Positions 43,601 to 54,414 of a DNA stretch of 64,000 nucleotides are shown here, piece by piece. Position 1 is the stretch's first letter. Each line of letters begins with the position of its first letter. The stretch is from Eulemur rufifrons. Lineage: Eukaryota; Chordata; Mammalia; Primates; Lemuridae. The stretch spans positions 102,756,965 through 102,820,964 of the forward strand of contig NC_091001.1 of NCBI RefSeq assembly GCF_041146395.1, read 5' to 3'. The notes under the pieces were generated by a model. It did no database searches, was not told the origin of the DNA, and was given only the letters and a program-made list of their open reading frames with translations. Made by a program: the position numbers and the translations under genes.

Positions 43601-43748
43601 TGTTACCAACATATAGAAATGATAAATACTGGAGGTGATGGACACCTCAAATAACCAGACTTGTGCATTACACAGTCTATGCATGTAACAAAATATCACA
43701 TAACCCCCCCAATATATATAAATATTGTGTATCAATAAAAAATAAAAC
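40635..43748 (+). mobile_element. L1 with inverted 5' half (twin-priming), inserted in older L1M
   Basis: 40635 to about 42518 is ORF2 in reverse orientation; about 42518-43748 is late ORF2, 3' UTR and A-rich tail in sense orientation. The inverted part starts at the reverse of GGATAAAAGACTTAAATG. The sense part starts just downstream of that point in ORF2 (AAGACCTCAAAAGCACAGGC near 42564), so the halves are adjacent in the parent with only a few dozen bases lost. Late landmarks are TGGAATACTACTCAGCCAT near 43245 and CTGGAGGTGATGGACACC near 43630. The tail resembles older primate L1MA copies. Imperfect flanking repeats (TAAAATCTCA near 40624; AAAATACTCA near 43752) may be the target duplication. 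Confidence 0.85.
41400..42163 (-). pseudogene. L1 ORF2 reverse-transcriptase remnant in the inverted segment
   Basis: Minus-strand reading shows the RT motifs in order: SLGLDGF (42112-42095), VDAEKAFD (about 41725-41702) and [14 protein letters not shown] (41554-41513). One frameshift separates the first from the later motifs. A stop codon follows at about 41428, and the catalytic FADD block further on reads FAKD (about 41422-41411), so the active-site aspartate pair is lost. The copy cannot encode active RT. ORF2 proteins of about 1,275 residues are the norm; less than a quarter is readable here. Confidence 0.8.
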
Positions 43749-43750
43749 AA

Positions 43751-44805
43751 GAAAATACTCAAGTAGGTTAAAAGTGAAATGTTGGGAAAATATACTATGT
43801 AAATACTAATTAAAAGAAAGCTGAAGTGGCGATATCCATATCAACCAAATATATTTTGAAGCAAAAAAAATTTTTTTAAGATGTTGATTCTTCCCTAACT
43901 AATCTATAGATTTGATTCAATTTTAATCAAAATTCAAGCAAGCTTTTCTGCAGAAAGTGACAAGCTGATTCTAAAATTCATATGAAAATTTAAAAGACCT
44001 AGAACTACCAAAATAAATTTGAAAAATAACAATGTAGGAAGGCTAACACTACCTAATTTCATGACTTTTTATAAAGCTATCATGATCAAGACAGCATTGT
44101 ATTGAATTAAGGGTAGACAGCATATCAGCAGAACAAAATAGAGTTCAGAAATTAACCCACACATACATACACAATTTATTTTTTATAAAGACACAATGGA
44201 AATTGAGTGAAAAAAGGGTATACTTATAAACAAATGGTGTTAATAACAATGGCTTTCCACATGCAGAAAAAAAATAACCTTTGAACTATACCTCACACCA
44301 TGTGCAAAAAATTCAAACATAGAACTAAGGATAAAATTAAAACTTCAAAGTATTAAACTTTAGGGAAAAAAAACCATCGGATAAAATCTTTATTACCTTT
44401 CTGTGCCTACATGATCTCACTTATATGTGGAATCTCAACTTGTCAATGTCATGAAAACAGAATAGAAGGGCGATTACCAGAGGCTGGGGGTTGGGGGCAG
44501 GGAGATGAGAAAGGGGGAGATGTTGATGAAAGAGTACAAAGTTTCAGTTAGGAGAAACAAGATTTAGTGATCTATTGTACTGCATGGTGACCACAGTTAA
44601 TAATAATGTATTTTAAATGTTAAAATTACTAAAAGAATAGATTTTTAATGTCCTCACCATAAAAACATAAGTTGGTGAGGCAATTGATACGTTAATCAAC
44701 TTGATCAACTCTTTCTGCAATGTGTACATACATAATTCATCACACTGAACTTCATAAATAGACAAAATTATTACTTGTCAATTAAAAATAAATTAATAAA
44801 AAACT
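43751..44805 (+). mobile_element. Older L1M, continuation right of the inserted L1
   Basis: Resumes the endonuclease-region text (TAGGTTAAAAGTGAAATG near 43765, ACTAATTAAAAGAAAGCTGA near 43805). It then passes near 43880 to later ORF2 and to a 3' UTR: GATGTTGATTCTTCCCTAAC near 43881, TTACCAGAGGCTGGGGGTTG near 44475, CATGGTGACCACAGTTAATA near 44584. A tail with AATTAAAAATAAATTAATAA lies near 44780. Frames are destroyed and an internal deletion is evident. Confidence 0.65.
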
Positions 44806-44814
44806 TTGTTACCT

Positions 44815-44903
44815 ACACATATCAAAACTGTCAAGGTCACAAATAACAAAGAAAGACTTACTGAGAATGTATCACAAATTGGAGAGGATCAAAAAACAAA
44901 AAA
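44815..44903 (+). mobile_element. L1M 3' UTR, left fragment of a split copy
   Basis: AAAACTGTCAAGGTCACAAA near 44824 and TTACTGAGAATGTATCACAA near 44858 form the first part of an old L1M 3' UTR passage that resumes at 46245. Confidence 0.55.
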
Positions 44904-46244
44904 AAATTACTTTCCACAGGGGTTGTACTAATTCGCAGTCCCACCAGCAGTGTAAGAATGTTCCTATCCCTTCACATCCACACCAGCACTTGTTGTTTTG
45001 GGACTTTTTGATAAAGGCCATTCTCACTGGAGTTAGGTGATATCTCATTGTTTTTTTGGTTTGCTTTTCCCTAATGATTAGAGATGTTGAGCACTTTATA
45101 TGTCTGCTGGCCTTTTCTTTTGAAAAGTTTCGGTTCATGTCCTTTGCCCACTTTTTGATGGTTGTTTGATTTTTTCTTGTTAATTTTCTTAAGTTCTATA
45201 TAGATTCTTGTTATCAGCCCTTTATGGGATGTGTAGCATATAAGTTATTTTCTCCCATTCTGTAGCTTATCTATTCGCTCTAATGATAGTTTCCTTGCCT
45301 GTGCAGAAGCTTTTTAATTTGATCAGGTCCCATTTACTTATTTTTGTTACTGCTGAGATTGCTTCGGGGGTCTTCTTCATAAATTCTTTGTCTAGGCCAA
45401 TGTCTAGAAGAGTTTTCCCAATATTTTCTTCTAGAATTCTTAAGGTTTCATGCCTTAGGTCTTAAGTCTGTTATCCATTGGGAGTTGATTTTTGTGAGAG
45501 GTGAGAGGTGGGGATCCAGTTTCAGTCTTCTGCATGGGATTATCAAGTCTTCCCGGCATCATGTATTGAATAGAGATTCTTTTCCCCAATGTATATTTTC
45601 GTCTGCTTTGTCAAAAATTAGATGACAATATGAGGATGGTTTTCTATCTGGGTTCTCAGTCCTGTTTCAAAGAGCTAAAAATAGAAATACCATTTGATCC
45701 AGCAATCCCACTACTAGGCATCTACCCAAAGGAAAAAAAGACATTCTATTAAAAAGACATCTGCACTTGAGTGTTTATGGCAGCACAATTCACAATTGCA
45801 AAGATGTGGAAACAACCCAGTGCCCATCAATACATGAGGGGATTAATAAAATGTGGTATATGTATACCATGGAATACTATTCAACTACAAAAAACAATGG
45901 TGATCTAGAACCTCTTATATTACCCTGGATAGAGTTTGAGCCCATCCTTCAAAGTGAAGTATCACAAGAATGGAAAAACAAGCACCACATGTACTTGCCA
46001 TCAAATTGGTACTAACTGATCAACACTAAGGTGCTCACATGGAAGTAATATTCATTGGGGGTCAGTCAGGTGGGCGGGGGGGGTGGTAGGGGTGGCTAAA
46101 CTCACAACTAATGGGTGCGGAACACACTGTGTGGAGGAAGGGCACACTTGTACCTCTGGCTTGGGTAAGACAAAGGCATTACATGTAACCAAAATGTTTG
46201 TACCCACATAATTTTCTAAAATTAAAAAAATAAAAACAATTAAA
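44904..46244 (+). mobile_element. Second L1 with inverted 5' half (twin-priming), inserted in the L1M 3' UTR
   Basis: 44904 to about 45667 is ORF2 reversed: ACAGGGGTTGTACTAATTCG near 44917, GCAGTCCCACCAGCAGTG, TTGAGCACTTTATATGTCTG near 45089, ending in CTGGGTTCTCAGTCCTGTTT. From about 45668 the sense part begins (CAAAGAGCTAAAAATAGAAA) and runs through late ORF2 and a 3' UTR to GTTTGTACCCACATAATTTT near 46195 and an A-rich tail. The left edge (reverse of GTACAACCCCTGTGGAAAG) lies directly upstream of the sense start in the parent element, so almost nothing was lost at the junction. The 3' UTR is of the lineage-specific style. Confidence 0.85.
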
Positions 46245-46488
46245 TACATATGGTTTACAATTGGTTCCTGGAACAGGAAAAAAGAAAGGCAGTATATAAG
46301 CTGGTGATATCTGAATTGTTTTAATTAATAGTATTGTACCAATGTTAGTTTTCTAATTTTGATAAATTTACCATGGTTATGTAATGTTAACACCAGGGGA
46401 AGTTAGGTGAAAAATATACTGGAACTCTCTGTACTATCTTTGCAATTCCTCTGTAAATATAAATTTATTTCAAAATAAAAAGTTTTTA
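46245..46488 (+). mobile_element. L1M 3' UTR, right fragment of the split copy
   Basis: GGTTCCTGGAACAGGAAAAA near 46264, AATAGTATTGTACCAATGTT near 46328, TAAATTTACCATGGTTATGT near 46363, TGGAACTCTCTGTACTATCT near 46420 and a terminal TTCAAAATAAAAAGTTTTTA near 46470: a well-known old L1M 3' terminus. Confidence 0.7.
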
Positions 46489-46489
46489 A

Positions 46490-47095
46490 AAGTAATAAAG
46501 AAATACGAATAATCTTATGCAAATACATTCACTAACTTAGATAAAAGGGGAAATCCTTGAAAACATATTTATATCAAATCACAAGAAGAAAAAGATAATG
46601 TAAATAGCTACATATCTATGAACAAAATAATTTAATTTAGCAAAGCTGCAGGTAAAAAAAGTCTAAACACTAGAAATAAACAACTAGAAACCAAAACTTT
46701 AAAGTAAAATAAAATTTACAAAAGCATTTTACCAACTTCACAAACCTGGACTAAGTCTAATTTAAAATATGCAAGGCTTTTTGACTGAAAACTACAATAT
46801 ATTGCTAAGAGAAATGGAAGAAAACCTAAATAAATGAATAATGTTGACAGCTTAAAAGACTCAATATTGTTAAGATATACATTTTCTGTAAACTAGGCTG
46901 CATGTTCAATGCAATCCCTACCAAAATTTCAGCAGGAATGTTTTGGAAAAATTGATAAGCTGATTAAATAATTTATATGAAACAAAGGATGAGAATAGTC
47001 AATACAACTTTGAAATAAAACGCACAAAGCCAGAGAATTTATAGTCCCTGATTTTAAGACCCATAAAACTAAAATTATCAAGAAGATAGGTCTTC
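46490..47095 (+). mobile_element. Old L1M ORF2 fragment
   Basis: AAAAGACTCAATATTGTTAA near 46854, TCAATGCAATCCCTACCAAA near 46906, TTTCAGCAGGAATGTTTTGG near 46928 and AAATTGATAAGCTGATTAAA near 46950 match the ORF2 region after the reverse transcriptase. Heavily mutated. Confidence 0.65.
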
Positions 47096-47284
47096 TGATT
47101 TTAAGCATATTTCATGAAAACTTTTCTCTGCCATTGTCAAAAGAAAACCAAAAGCATAAACCTACATTTTCTAGATGTGAGCATTATGGATGAACCAGCT
47201 TGTGGGTCTTTCCCTCCTTGCAAGGGATTGGGGGCAAGGAGAGCCGTGATGAAGGTATGCACTAAAAGATGCTAGACTTTTTAG

Positions 47285-48300
47285 TTTATTCATTAAACAA
47301 ATCTTTACTGAGTGCCTTTACTGAGTGATAGCCTTTTCTATGAGATAAAATACAAGAAAGAAAAGGAAAAAGCAGAGAGAGTAAATAGATTGGGCAGGTG
47401 GTGCCCGGTCTGGTATTAGATATTGTACACATATCTAATCCTTGCAACAGCATCATATGGTAAATATTACTATCCCCATTTTATAGAAGAGGAACCTGCA
47501 ATTTAGAGAACTTAAAGCTACACAGGTAGTAATGTGGAGAGGTGGAAATCAAATCCAGGTGTAGTGTGTCTTTTATATCCTTGTTTTTTTTCACTATACT
47601 ACATTGTCTACCAGGACAGTCTAGCAAGGGAGATGGATAACAAGAAAATACAATGCACTGTGATGAGTGCTGTAACAGAGATAAGTGTTATTGGAATTAA
47701 CTCTCCCTGGAGGAGCTTTGGAAGTCTCATGGAAGAGGCGACAATTGAATCAGGTGTAATTGATGATGAGGAGCTCACCAGCTGGAGCCCAGAACGGGTA
47801 TGCTTAGAGGATTATAGAGAGAATGACAAGGAGTTAGGTTGGCCAGAAATACAGAATTTGTAAGGTTTTCAGGTTTCCAGAGATAACGGTGAACAGTCCC
47901 TTTGGGGACTACATTGAAAAATGTTGTGTATGTCAAACTAAGGAATTTATATTTAATTTGGTAGGTAATGGAGAGTCACCAGAATGCTTGAACAACGGTT
48001 ATTTTAAGATTACTTTGACAGCATATGGAGTTTTTAGATCAAAGGAAAGCGGTTTTAAGCAGGAGGATCTGATAGGGAGATATTGCAAGAGCCCACCAGA
48101 GAGCTAAAGAGATCCAGGAATGTGACAGTCTCAGTAGAAATGGACTGACGCACTGGAGTGAACTGGACAGGACATAGTACATACTTGGATAAATGTCAAG
48201 AAGAAGAGCCACTCTCAGTGTCAGGCTCAGGTGACCGGGAATGTGAGAGAGTACAAGAGAAGGCACAGGTTGGGATGGCAGGACGTTGACTAGGACAGCT
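47285..48300 (-). mobile_element. Long antisense L2 LINE 3' region, interrupted by a MIR
   Basis: Starts as a reversed tail (TTATTCATTAAACAAATCTT near 47286). After the MIR at 47395-47600 it continues with AAGGGAGATGGATAACAAGA near 47626, CTGTAACAGAGATAAGTGTT near 47671, GAGGCGACAATTGAATCAGG near 47735 and TTAAGCAGGAGGATCTGATA near 48055, all typical of reversed L2. Open frames inside (47534-47863 and 47889-48107) run against the L2 sense and are not genes. Confidence 0.65.
47395..47600 (-). mobile_element. MIR SINE, antisense, within the L2
   Basis: CATATCTAATCCTTGCAACA near 47431, TATCCCCATTTTATAGAAGA near 47471, AGAGAACTTAAAGCTACACA near 47505: antisense MIR. Confidence 0.75.
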
Positions 48301-48599
48301 GGTCTTCCTCTACTGTTACTCACCACGGAATAGGCATGCTCGCCCGCTTGCTCAGTGTTCCCATTTCAGCTTGTGGCACCAAAAAAAAAAAAAAAAAAAA
48401 TTGTCTCTGAGTTACAATAAGGGCTCGATATTACTTTGGATGCCTCCCTTCAGCCCACCAGGCTGGAAATCTTACCTCTTGGTGCCTCACCTGTAATATA
48501 TTCCAGCCAACAAAGGACCATATTTGCTTTATACACCTATCTTTCACCCCTGTGTAGTTTTTCTCTGCTTGTAGCTAAATCTGAATGTGTCAGAGCCTG
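48301..48599. other. Single-copy spacer with a poly-A run (about 48381-48401)
   Basis: No gene was recognised. The A-run of about 21 bases follows no SINE body that I can identify. Confidence 0.4.
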
Positions 48600-49050
48600 G
48601 CTAGCTATTGGTGAAATTTGTTTTCCTTTCCTCTGTGCCCCCAGCTGGACCACACTTCCTAGGCTCCCTTGCCATGAGATGTAGTCATGTGACCAGATTC
48701 TGGCCAGTAAAAAGTGGAGGGAAGTGATGTAGCCCACTGCCAGGCTTGGCCATAAAAACTTACTGCACAGTACTCCACTCTCATTTTCCCCTACATGTCA
48801 ATGGATGTCAGCGTCCAAGGTGACCTTGGAAGCCACATGTCGAAGACACCAGAGCTTCCATAAGCATGAGTGACTGCATTATGCAGAGCCTTCTCTCCCT
48901 GGCCCCACCTGCCTGCCCCTGCAGCTGTTAGACTTAACATCATCTAGAAATAAACTTTTATTGAGTTAATCTGCTGAGATTGCAGGTTTTATCTTTTAAG
49001 CCACAGAGATTCCAAGGTTTATCTGCTAACTAAAACAGCAATGCTGCAAC
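48600..49050 (+). mobile_element. MLT1-like solo LTR (ERVL-MaLR)
   Basis: GACCACACTTCCTAGGCTCC near 48649, GATGTAGTCATGTGACCAGA near 48678, GAAGTGATGTAGCCCACTGC near 48721, GACCTTGGAAGCCACATGTC near 48822, CAGCTGTTAGACTTAACATC near 48921, ATAAACTTTTATTGAGTTAA near 48951 and TTAAGCCACAGAGATTCCAA near 48997 follow MLT1 order. No internal retroviral sequence is present. Confidence 0.7.
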
Positions 49051-49547
49051 TCAGCTGATAATGGTCTCTATCCTCGTTGTGATACGATACAGGTTTCTAG
49101 CCAATTTCTAGCTTTTAAATTACAGTTATCTGGAAACTATAAAATTGATTCACACACACAAAAAATCTTGTGCAATCCCCTGAATAGGGAAACTAAGCCC
49201 AGAAGCTACTCATATTACAGAGTTTCAACCCTCAATCTCTTCCTAGCTGAGGTCTAGACTGAGGCCAGCATCCACGGGACCCATCCTGGGAGCAGAGAAC
49301 TGTGGAGGCCAGGACAGCCAAAAGGATGCTTACAAATGTCGCTTTGGTTAGACCTTACTCGTAGTCTGCCCACACATATTATGTCTTCTCATTCTATTGG
49401 GGTAGTTTGTTCCATTTTTGGCCACCAATGGGGAAATTAGCCACATAGTCCCAGCATAGGGAAATGACAGAAACCAGAACTGAGGGCTAAACTCTCAGCA
49501 GCTAAAGAGGGACTGAGAGCGGTGCTCCATGCTCTTTTCTTTCCTTC
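49051..49547. other. No recognised feature
   Basis: Single-copy DNA; nothing recognised. Confidence 0.4.
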
Positions 49548-50215
49548 TCTGTCTTTGGTAACTTTATTTGACTTATGCATTCAGAAAAGTGCACAACTCA
49601 AGTGTATGGTGCAAGGAATTTTCACAAACTGAACACCATCATGTAAACCAGCACCCAGTTCAAGGAAGAGAACATGACCAGCACTCCACAAGCCTATAGG
49701 CTTCCTTCCCATAACATTCCCCCAAGAGTATTCTCTCTTCTGACTTCTCACAACACCACTTCAGTTTGCCTGCTTTTGAACTTTTGACAAATGGAAACAT
49801 CTAGTCTCCATTCTTCTGTATCTGTTGTTTTTTTCGACATTACATTTGTGAGATTCATTCATGGTATTCCATGTAGTTTGTTCATTGCTATTGCTGTATA
49901 GCATTTCATTATATGAATAATAAACCACATGTATCCAATAATACATGTATCCAATAATAAACCACTGCATCCAATCTGCAGTCAATAGGTCCTTTGGATA
50001 GTTTCCAGTTTGGAGATATTACAAATAGTGTGGCCATAAACATTCTTGTACATATCTTTTAGTGAATAGATGTAAGCACTTCTGTTGGCTACCTACCTAG
50101 GAATGGAATTGTTGTGTCACATGCTGTGCATTTGTTCATCTTTAGTAGAAATGATTGAACAGTTTTCTGAAGTGGTTGTACCAATTTCATGCTCTTTGTA
50201 ATAGATACCCTGCAA
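49548..50215 (-). mobile_element. Old L1M 3' UTR/ORF2 end, antisense
   Basis: GCACAACTCAAGTGTATGGT near 49590, TGTAAACCAGCACCCAGTTC near 49642, GGTATTCCATGTAGTTTGTT near 49862, GATAGTTTCCAGTTTGGAGA near 49996, GGCTACCTACCTAGGAATGG near 50086 and TTTCTGAAGTGGTTGTACCA near 50163 match a reversed L1M. A 16-20 base unit (CATGTATCCAATAATA) is repeated near 49928-49965. Confidence 0.7.
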
Positions 50216-51109
50216 ATGGCCAAAGTACCAGGAAAATGATGGGTTGATTTGGGACATACTGAATCTGAGATGCCTGTGAAACAGCCAAGGGGAGTTAAGA
50301 GAAAAGTATTGGCTCCAGGACTCTGAGGCTCAGGAGGAAGACTTTTGGCAGGATGCAGTCATCAGCCAAAAGTTGACAGAGGAGATCACGGGGTCAGACT
50401 GAATGCCCCAAGGATAGCGCAAGGCATAAGAAGGGAAGAGGAAGGCAGGAGCAGAGGATAGGAGGAGGAGGAGGCCAAGAAGCAGCTTCCTCATTAACAG
50501 GGAGCTGCGAGTCATGTGGGAGAATTGAGTTCACTCTGTGCTCTTTGGAAACTGACAGGGTATTTAAGGAGATTGATTGTATTACATTCTCTGAAATTTA
50601 TTTTGAACAAAACTTTCTCCAGACTGTGGACTTACTTTGGCTTCATTACTAATTCCCCTGGTTCTTTCTTGCACATGTGGTACAGGAAAGGACTATCCAC
50701 AGAGAAGAAATAGCTTCTGGCATTCTTTTTTTTTTTTTAAATAATTCAAACACCTCTTTACATTGGAGTTGACTTTATATAATGTTCCCCATGACAGCTT
50801 GCCTTACTGCAATGGAGTTCAGCACCGTTATGATACACCCAGCTCTGAAACCCACCACTCCAGCATTTTAGGCTGGTTTCTTTCTAACTTTGGTGAATTT
50901 CTCTATCATGTTGCTGATGAAATCCATTAGTTCAGGCACTTAAATGATGCATATTCTTCTATTTCATATGGAAGGGTCGCTGCTACCCATAAGACTGTTG
51001 TCTTCCCTGGGGGCTGCAATAATTAAAGAAAGGACAAAAAAAAATGGATGTGTGATTAGTGGGGCTGCCTCCCAAGCACCAAATGAAATTCGATCCTTTT
51101 GAAGATCCA
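50216..51109. other. No recognised feature
   Basis: Single-copy DNA with a GGA-rich stretch (about 50433-50476) and a T-run near 50725-50739. No gene was recognised. Confidence 0.4.
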
Positions 51110-51900
51110 AAGATTAATGAAATATGGTTCCTTCCTTCATAGGCCTGACAATTGAATAAGAGAGAGAAGGCAAACACAATTAGCTCTAGTACAATGCAGA
51201 ATGGTATAAATACTACAGTAGACTTCAAGCAGCATGCTGTGGAAGCAAACACGAGCCAGTGCTCCCTCCCTAATTCTGAGTGATCAGTAGGAGCTTACTT
51301 AGGAAGTAAAATTAGCTTGAAAAGTGAGATGAACTCTACCAATAGAAGGAACCCAAGGAAAGAGCATGAGAAAATTCCAGGATGTAAAAATAGACACCAG
51401 ACATATCCCAGAAGAACGTATTATTAGACCATTTGTATTGTTAGAGCAATGGTGCTGAGAGTGTAGTCTCTAGACAAGCAGCATGAGTGTTACCTGGGAA
51501 CTTGTTAGAAATGCAAAATTTCAAGGGTCCATCTCAGACTCACTGAATCAGAAACTCTAGGCATCAGGCCCAAAATCTGTGTTTTAACAAGCCCTCCAGG
51601 TGACTCTGAAGCATACTTAGTTTGAGAACCACTGGGATAGAGGGCAACATGCAGGGAGAAATGTGGTAAGAGAGCGGCTAGGCAAGCATGATGGGTTTGA
51701 ATCATGGTGAGCACAGAATGTGAGCTCAGGGGATGGGATTTCATTGCGCAGACAGTAGAGAGCCACAGTAGAATTTTGAGCAGAGGAGTGATATGATCAG
51801 AACTCCGCTTTAGAAAGAAAATTCCAACAGCAGGTAGATAATGCACTGGCAAAGGAGTAATTGGGTATAGGGAGAAAACACTTAGAAGCCTGTAACTGGA
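51110..51900 (-). mobile_element. L2 LINE 3' region, antisense, split by a hAT MITE
   Basis: The part right of the MITE is clear: AATTTTGAGCAGAGGAGTGA near 51773, TATGATCAGAACTCCGCTTT near 51792, AGAAAGAAAATTCCAACAGC near 51813. The left part (TCATAGGCCTGACAATTGAA near 51138, AGCTCTAGTACAATGCAGAA near 51182) is weaker. Confidence 0.55.
51447..51634 (+). mobile_element. MER5A-like hAT-Charlie MITE, 188 bp
   Basis: CAATGGTGCTGAGAGTGTAG at the start and TTTGAGAACCACTG at the end are inverted termini. Inside are TTACCTGGGAACTTGTTAGA near 51491, ACTCACTGAATCAGAAACTC near 51538 and AAATCTGTGTTTTAACAAGC near 51572. Flanking octamers TGTTAGAG and GGATAGAG agree at six of eight. Length equals that of the complete family, so the copy is full. 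Confidence 0.85.
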
Positions 51901-52079
51901 AATGCTGTGAAACAAACATACTTCAATCCAAAGAGATTAAGAGGAAAGTCATCATTATCTTTATGAGAGAATAATTCTTACGTGACAGATATTCACAGTT
52001 TACCCCTTTGATAGAAGATCCTAGATCATCATACTTTTATACTAGCAAGAAAAGAAAGTGACATTCTAGAACTTATTCA

Positions 52080-52760
52080 GCATAATGTTATTATTTTAAG
52101 TGTCTTATATGTATTATCTCATATAGTCTATGCATCCACCATTATCTCAACCTGTTAGACACTTTCTAACATCATGCAGGAAATGAGAAAGGGAGACCCC
52201 AGGGAGCTAACAATTGAGTGGGACAGAAAAATATCAAACCTGAGAACCTGAGACTATTACATATTTTTTTCCTGGCACATTATGCTGCCAACATTAAGCC
52301 TGGCTTCAGTTTTTGTGTTCATTTTAACTGCAGTCCATCTTCTATGATAGTACAAAGACACGGAAAAATAGATCCAGTTCTTAACTGTAATTTTCTCAGA
52401 TCTCTTCCACCCCAGTTTCCCATATCCCCTTCAAAAAAAACTATGAACACTCCTTATCTATTATGCCAGCCACACAACCAGCTTTCTCAGCCTGTTCCCA
52501 TAGGGAACCCTAACATACTGAACTCCTCCCACATTGAAATCACCTATGCAAAGTCTCATTTTTCAGTCACCTGGTGGTACCTTGATGACAGAGGTGTATA
52601 GGACTTGGTGATGATGCGGTTCAATCCCACCAGCCCCATTTTACATACATACAGAACAGAGACCAAAGAGGGCAAAAGTTAGTTACCCAAGCCATTCATA
52701 GAACTAAAACCAGATCTCCTTATTCAGAGCTCTGTCCACCTCACCACCAACTGTTTTGCA
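52080..52760 (-). mobile_element. Antisense MIR, probably split by a 460-bp insertion
   Basis: A left part (GTGTCTTATATGTATTATCT near 52100, to about 52155) and a right part (AGCCCCATTTTACATACATA near 52633, AAGTTAGTTACCCAAGCCA near 52676, CAGATCTCCTTATTCAGAGC near 52711) are collinear in one MIR. The intervening 52156-52625 would then be a later insertion of unknown family; it begins with TGTTAGACACTT and contains a 127-residue open frame without a domain. Confidence 0.45.
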
Positions 52761-52764
52761 AAAC

Positions 52765-52855
52765 CCTCTTGTATCATCATTCAGCACAGCTTCTAAAACA
52801 GTGGCCAACACATAGTAGGTACTCCATAAATATTTTGATTGAATGAATGAAGTCG
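52765..52855 (+). mobile_element. L2 LINE 3' end fragment
   Basis: ACAGTGGCCAACACATAGTA near 52798, GTACTCCATAAATATTTTGA near 52820 and TTGAATGAATGAAG: sense L2 tail. Confidence 0.75.
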
Positions 52856-53129
52856 TTCATAAGCAACAAATTAGAGTCCTCAGTATTCTCCAGCCAAATA
52901 CCTCAAACCATCCTCAACAGTTCCTTTCCTAGCCTTCAGGTCCCTCCTCCTTGCAGCTCACAAAGAGACAATCACATCACCTGTTCTTTGCCTGATGTTA
53001 CACCAAAAAGGACATAATTTAATCCTTTAAATTAAAAAATAATCATGCACTTATTTCTATATAAAAACTCTCTCTGGTTTGAATAACTGTGGAGAATGTG
53101 CAAGGATTTCTATTATTTTTTAAAGAAAA
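52856..53129. other. No recognised feature
   Basis: Single-copy DNA between the L2 tail and the candidate element. Confidence 0.4.
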
Positions 53130-53345
53130 GCAATTTTATTATTTACAAGTGCCTACAGCAAAATACAACAGGCTGCGATAAACAAATGCCCTGGGATGTA
53201 CATTGAGAAATACTGTGTTTATCAAATTGATTGCTGGTAAATGGAAGTTTCTAAAGGGCCTAAAAACTAAGTTTCCTTCAGGGAGATGAAACGTTGTTGT
53301 TGGCAGCAGCATAAACACATGTTTACACAACTGCTTTATTTAACC
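53130..53345. promoter_or_regulatory. Candidate conserved non-coding element
   Basis: Repeat-free segment with forkhead-like GATAAACAAATG near 53177, CATGTTTACACAACTGC near 53318, and TTTATCAAATTGATTGCTGG near 53216. No coding frame stands out. Function is only inferred from motif content. Confidence 0.2.
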
Positions 53346-53614
53346 TACCAACATTCACTACACGAATCCATTAACTGGAATGTGCACAAGAATAGTCTCA
53401 CTTATCCTATTTTCTGAGGAAACAAAAGTAAGTCCTTCTCTGATTATAAGTCTCTTCCATTTAGAATGTCTGGAAATGAGTTTGGGTGTTTCAATGTGAT
53501 TAGAATCTAATAATAAGTTATTGAGTTTTTCTTTGATGATTCAGGACTTTGTGGGGCCTCCGCATCCTCATTCTGAATATCTGCTGGTTTTTTCCTACTT
53601 TGTTTCCATCTGGT
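53346..53614. other. No recognised feature
   Basis: Single-copy DNA; nothing recognised. Confidence 0.4.
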
Positions 53615-54205
53615 CATTCAATTAAACAATATTCCTGAGCAGTTACCATTCGCCAGACCCTGGGCTAGAGACTGGGAGAGCAGCCTGTGCTGCCTCCACC
53701 TCCCACCCACACACCATCGATTAGTTCCTGATGGTCATCATTGTCAACCTAAGGCACATGGGAAGTCACTGCTCTGACGGCCCCTTAAACTAAGGCCAGT
53801 AGGAAGGTGGAATAGACGAGCGTCCTCTATTTGAAGAGCACTCAGTTTAGATCAGCTCACCCCACATTTACTGAGGATCTGTTATGCTCCAAACCCCTAG
53901 GCTAAACCCTGAAGATACAGAAGATTTCACTTATCCTCAAGGGGATGTGGAAGAGTAAGTAGATGATTAACCCTGAGAGTGACAGGCAGAAAGGATATAA
54001 GGTCCTGAGGAGAGGCACCTAATCTAGACTGCAGAAGTCTGGAGACTTCTAGTGTGGGAGAAGGTCAGAGTCTTCCTGGATGAAGTGGCAGGGAGAAATG
54101 AGTTCACTTGGTGCAAAGGGGAAGGGAGGCATTTACACAGAGCAAACTGCGGGAACAAAGGCCTGAAGTCTATGAAAGTTAATTCTACTTGGCCTTGCAA
54201 AGTGA
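53615..54205 (-). mobile_element. Two antisense L2 LINE fragments
   Basis: First piece: GGTCATTCAATTAAACAATA near 53611 and CCAGACCCTGGGCTAGAGAC near 53653. Second piece from about 53855: CACATTTACTGAGGATCTGT near 53863, CTAAACCCTGAAGATACAGA near 53902, CTCAAGGGGATGTGGAAGAG near 53936, GCGGGAACAAAGGCCTGAAG near 54148. About 150 bases between them (53695-53850) are unassigned. Confidence 0.6.
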
Positions 54206-54414
54206 TGTGAAGGGCAGAAGCCGCAGTACTGAAGCCATGCCGGAGTCCCCAGGAAGGAAGACCTCCTTGCCATCCCAGACTTGCTCTGTGCTGGCACAGC
54301 AAGAAGGGAGAGAGGGCACCCTCTCCAAGGGTGTCAGCAGTACTCAGGCTATTTTTTGCCTTTTTTAAAAGCATACAGCTGGGACAACAGCAGGGCTCAC
54401 TTCTTATGTTATGG

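Noticed and set aside
47534..47863. 109-residue plus-strand frame with some protein-like composition
   Set aside because: It covers an antisense MIR and L2, opposite to the sense of the L2.
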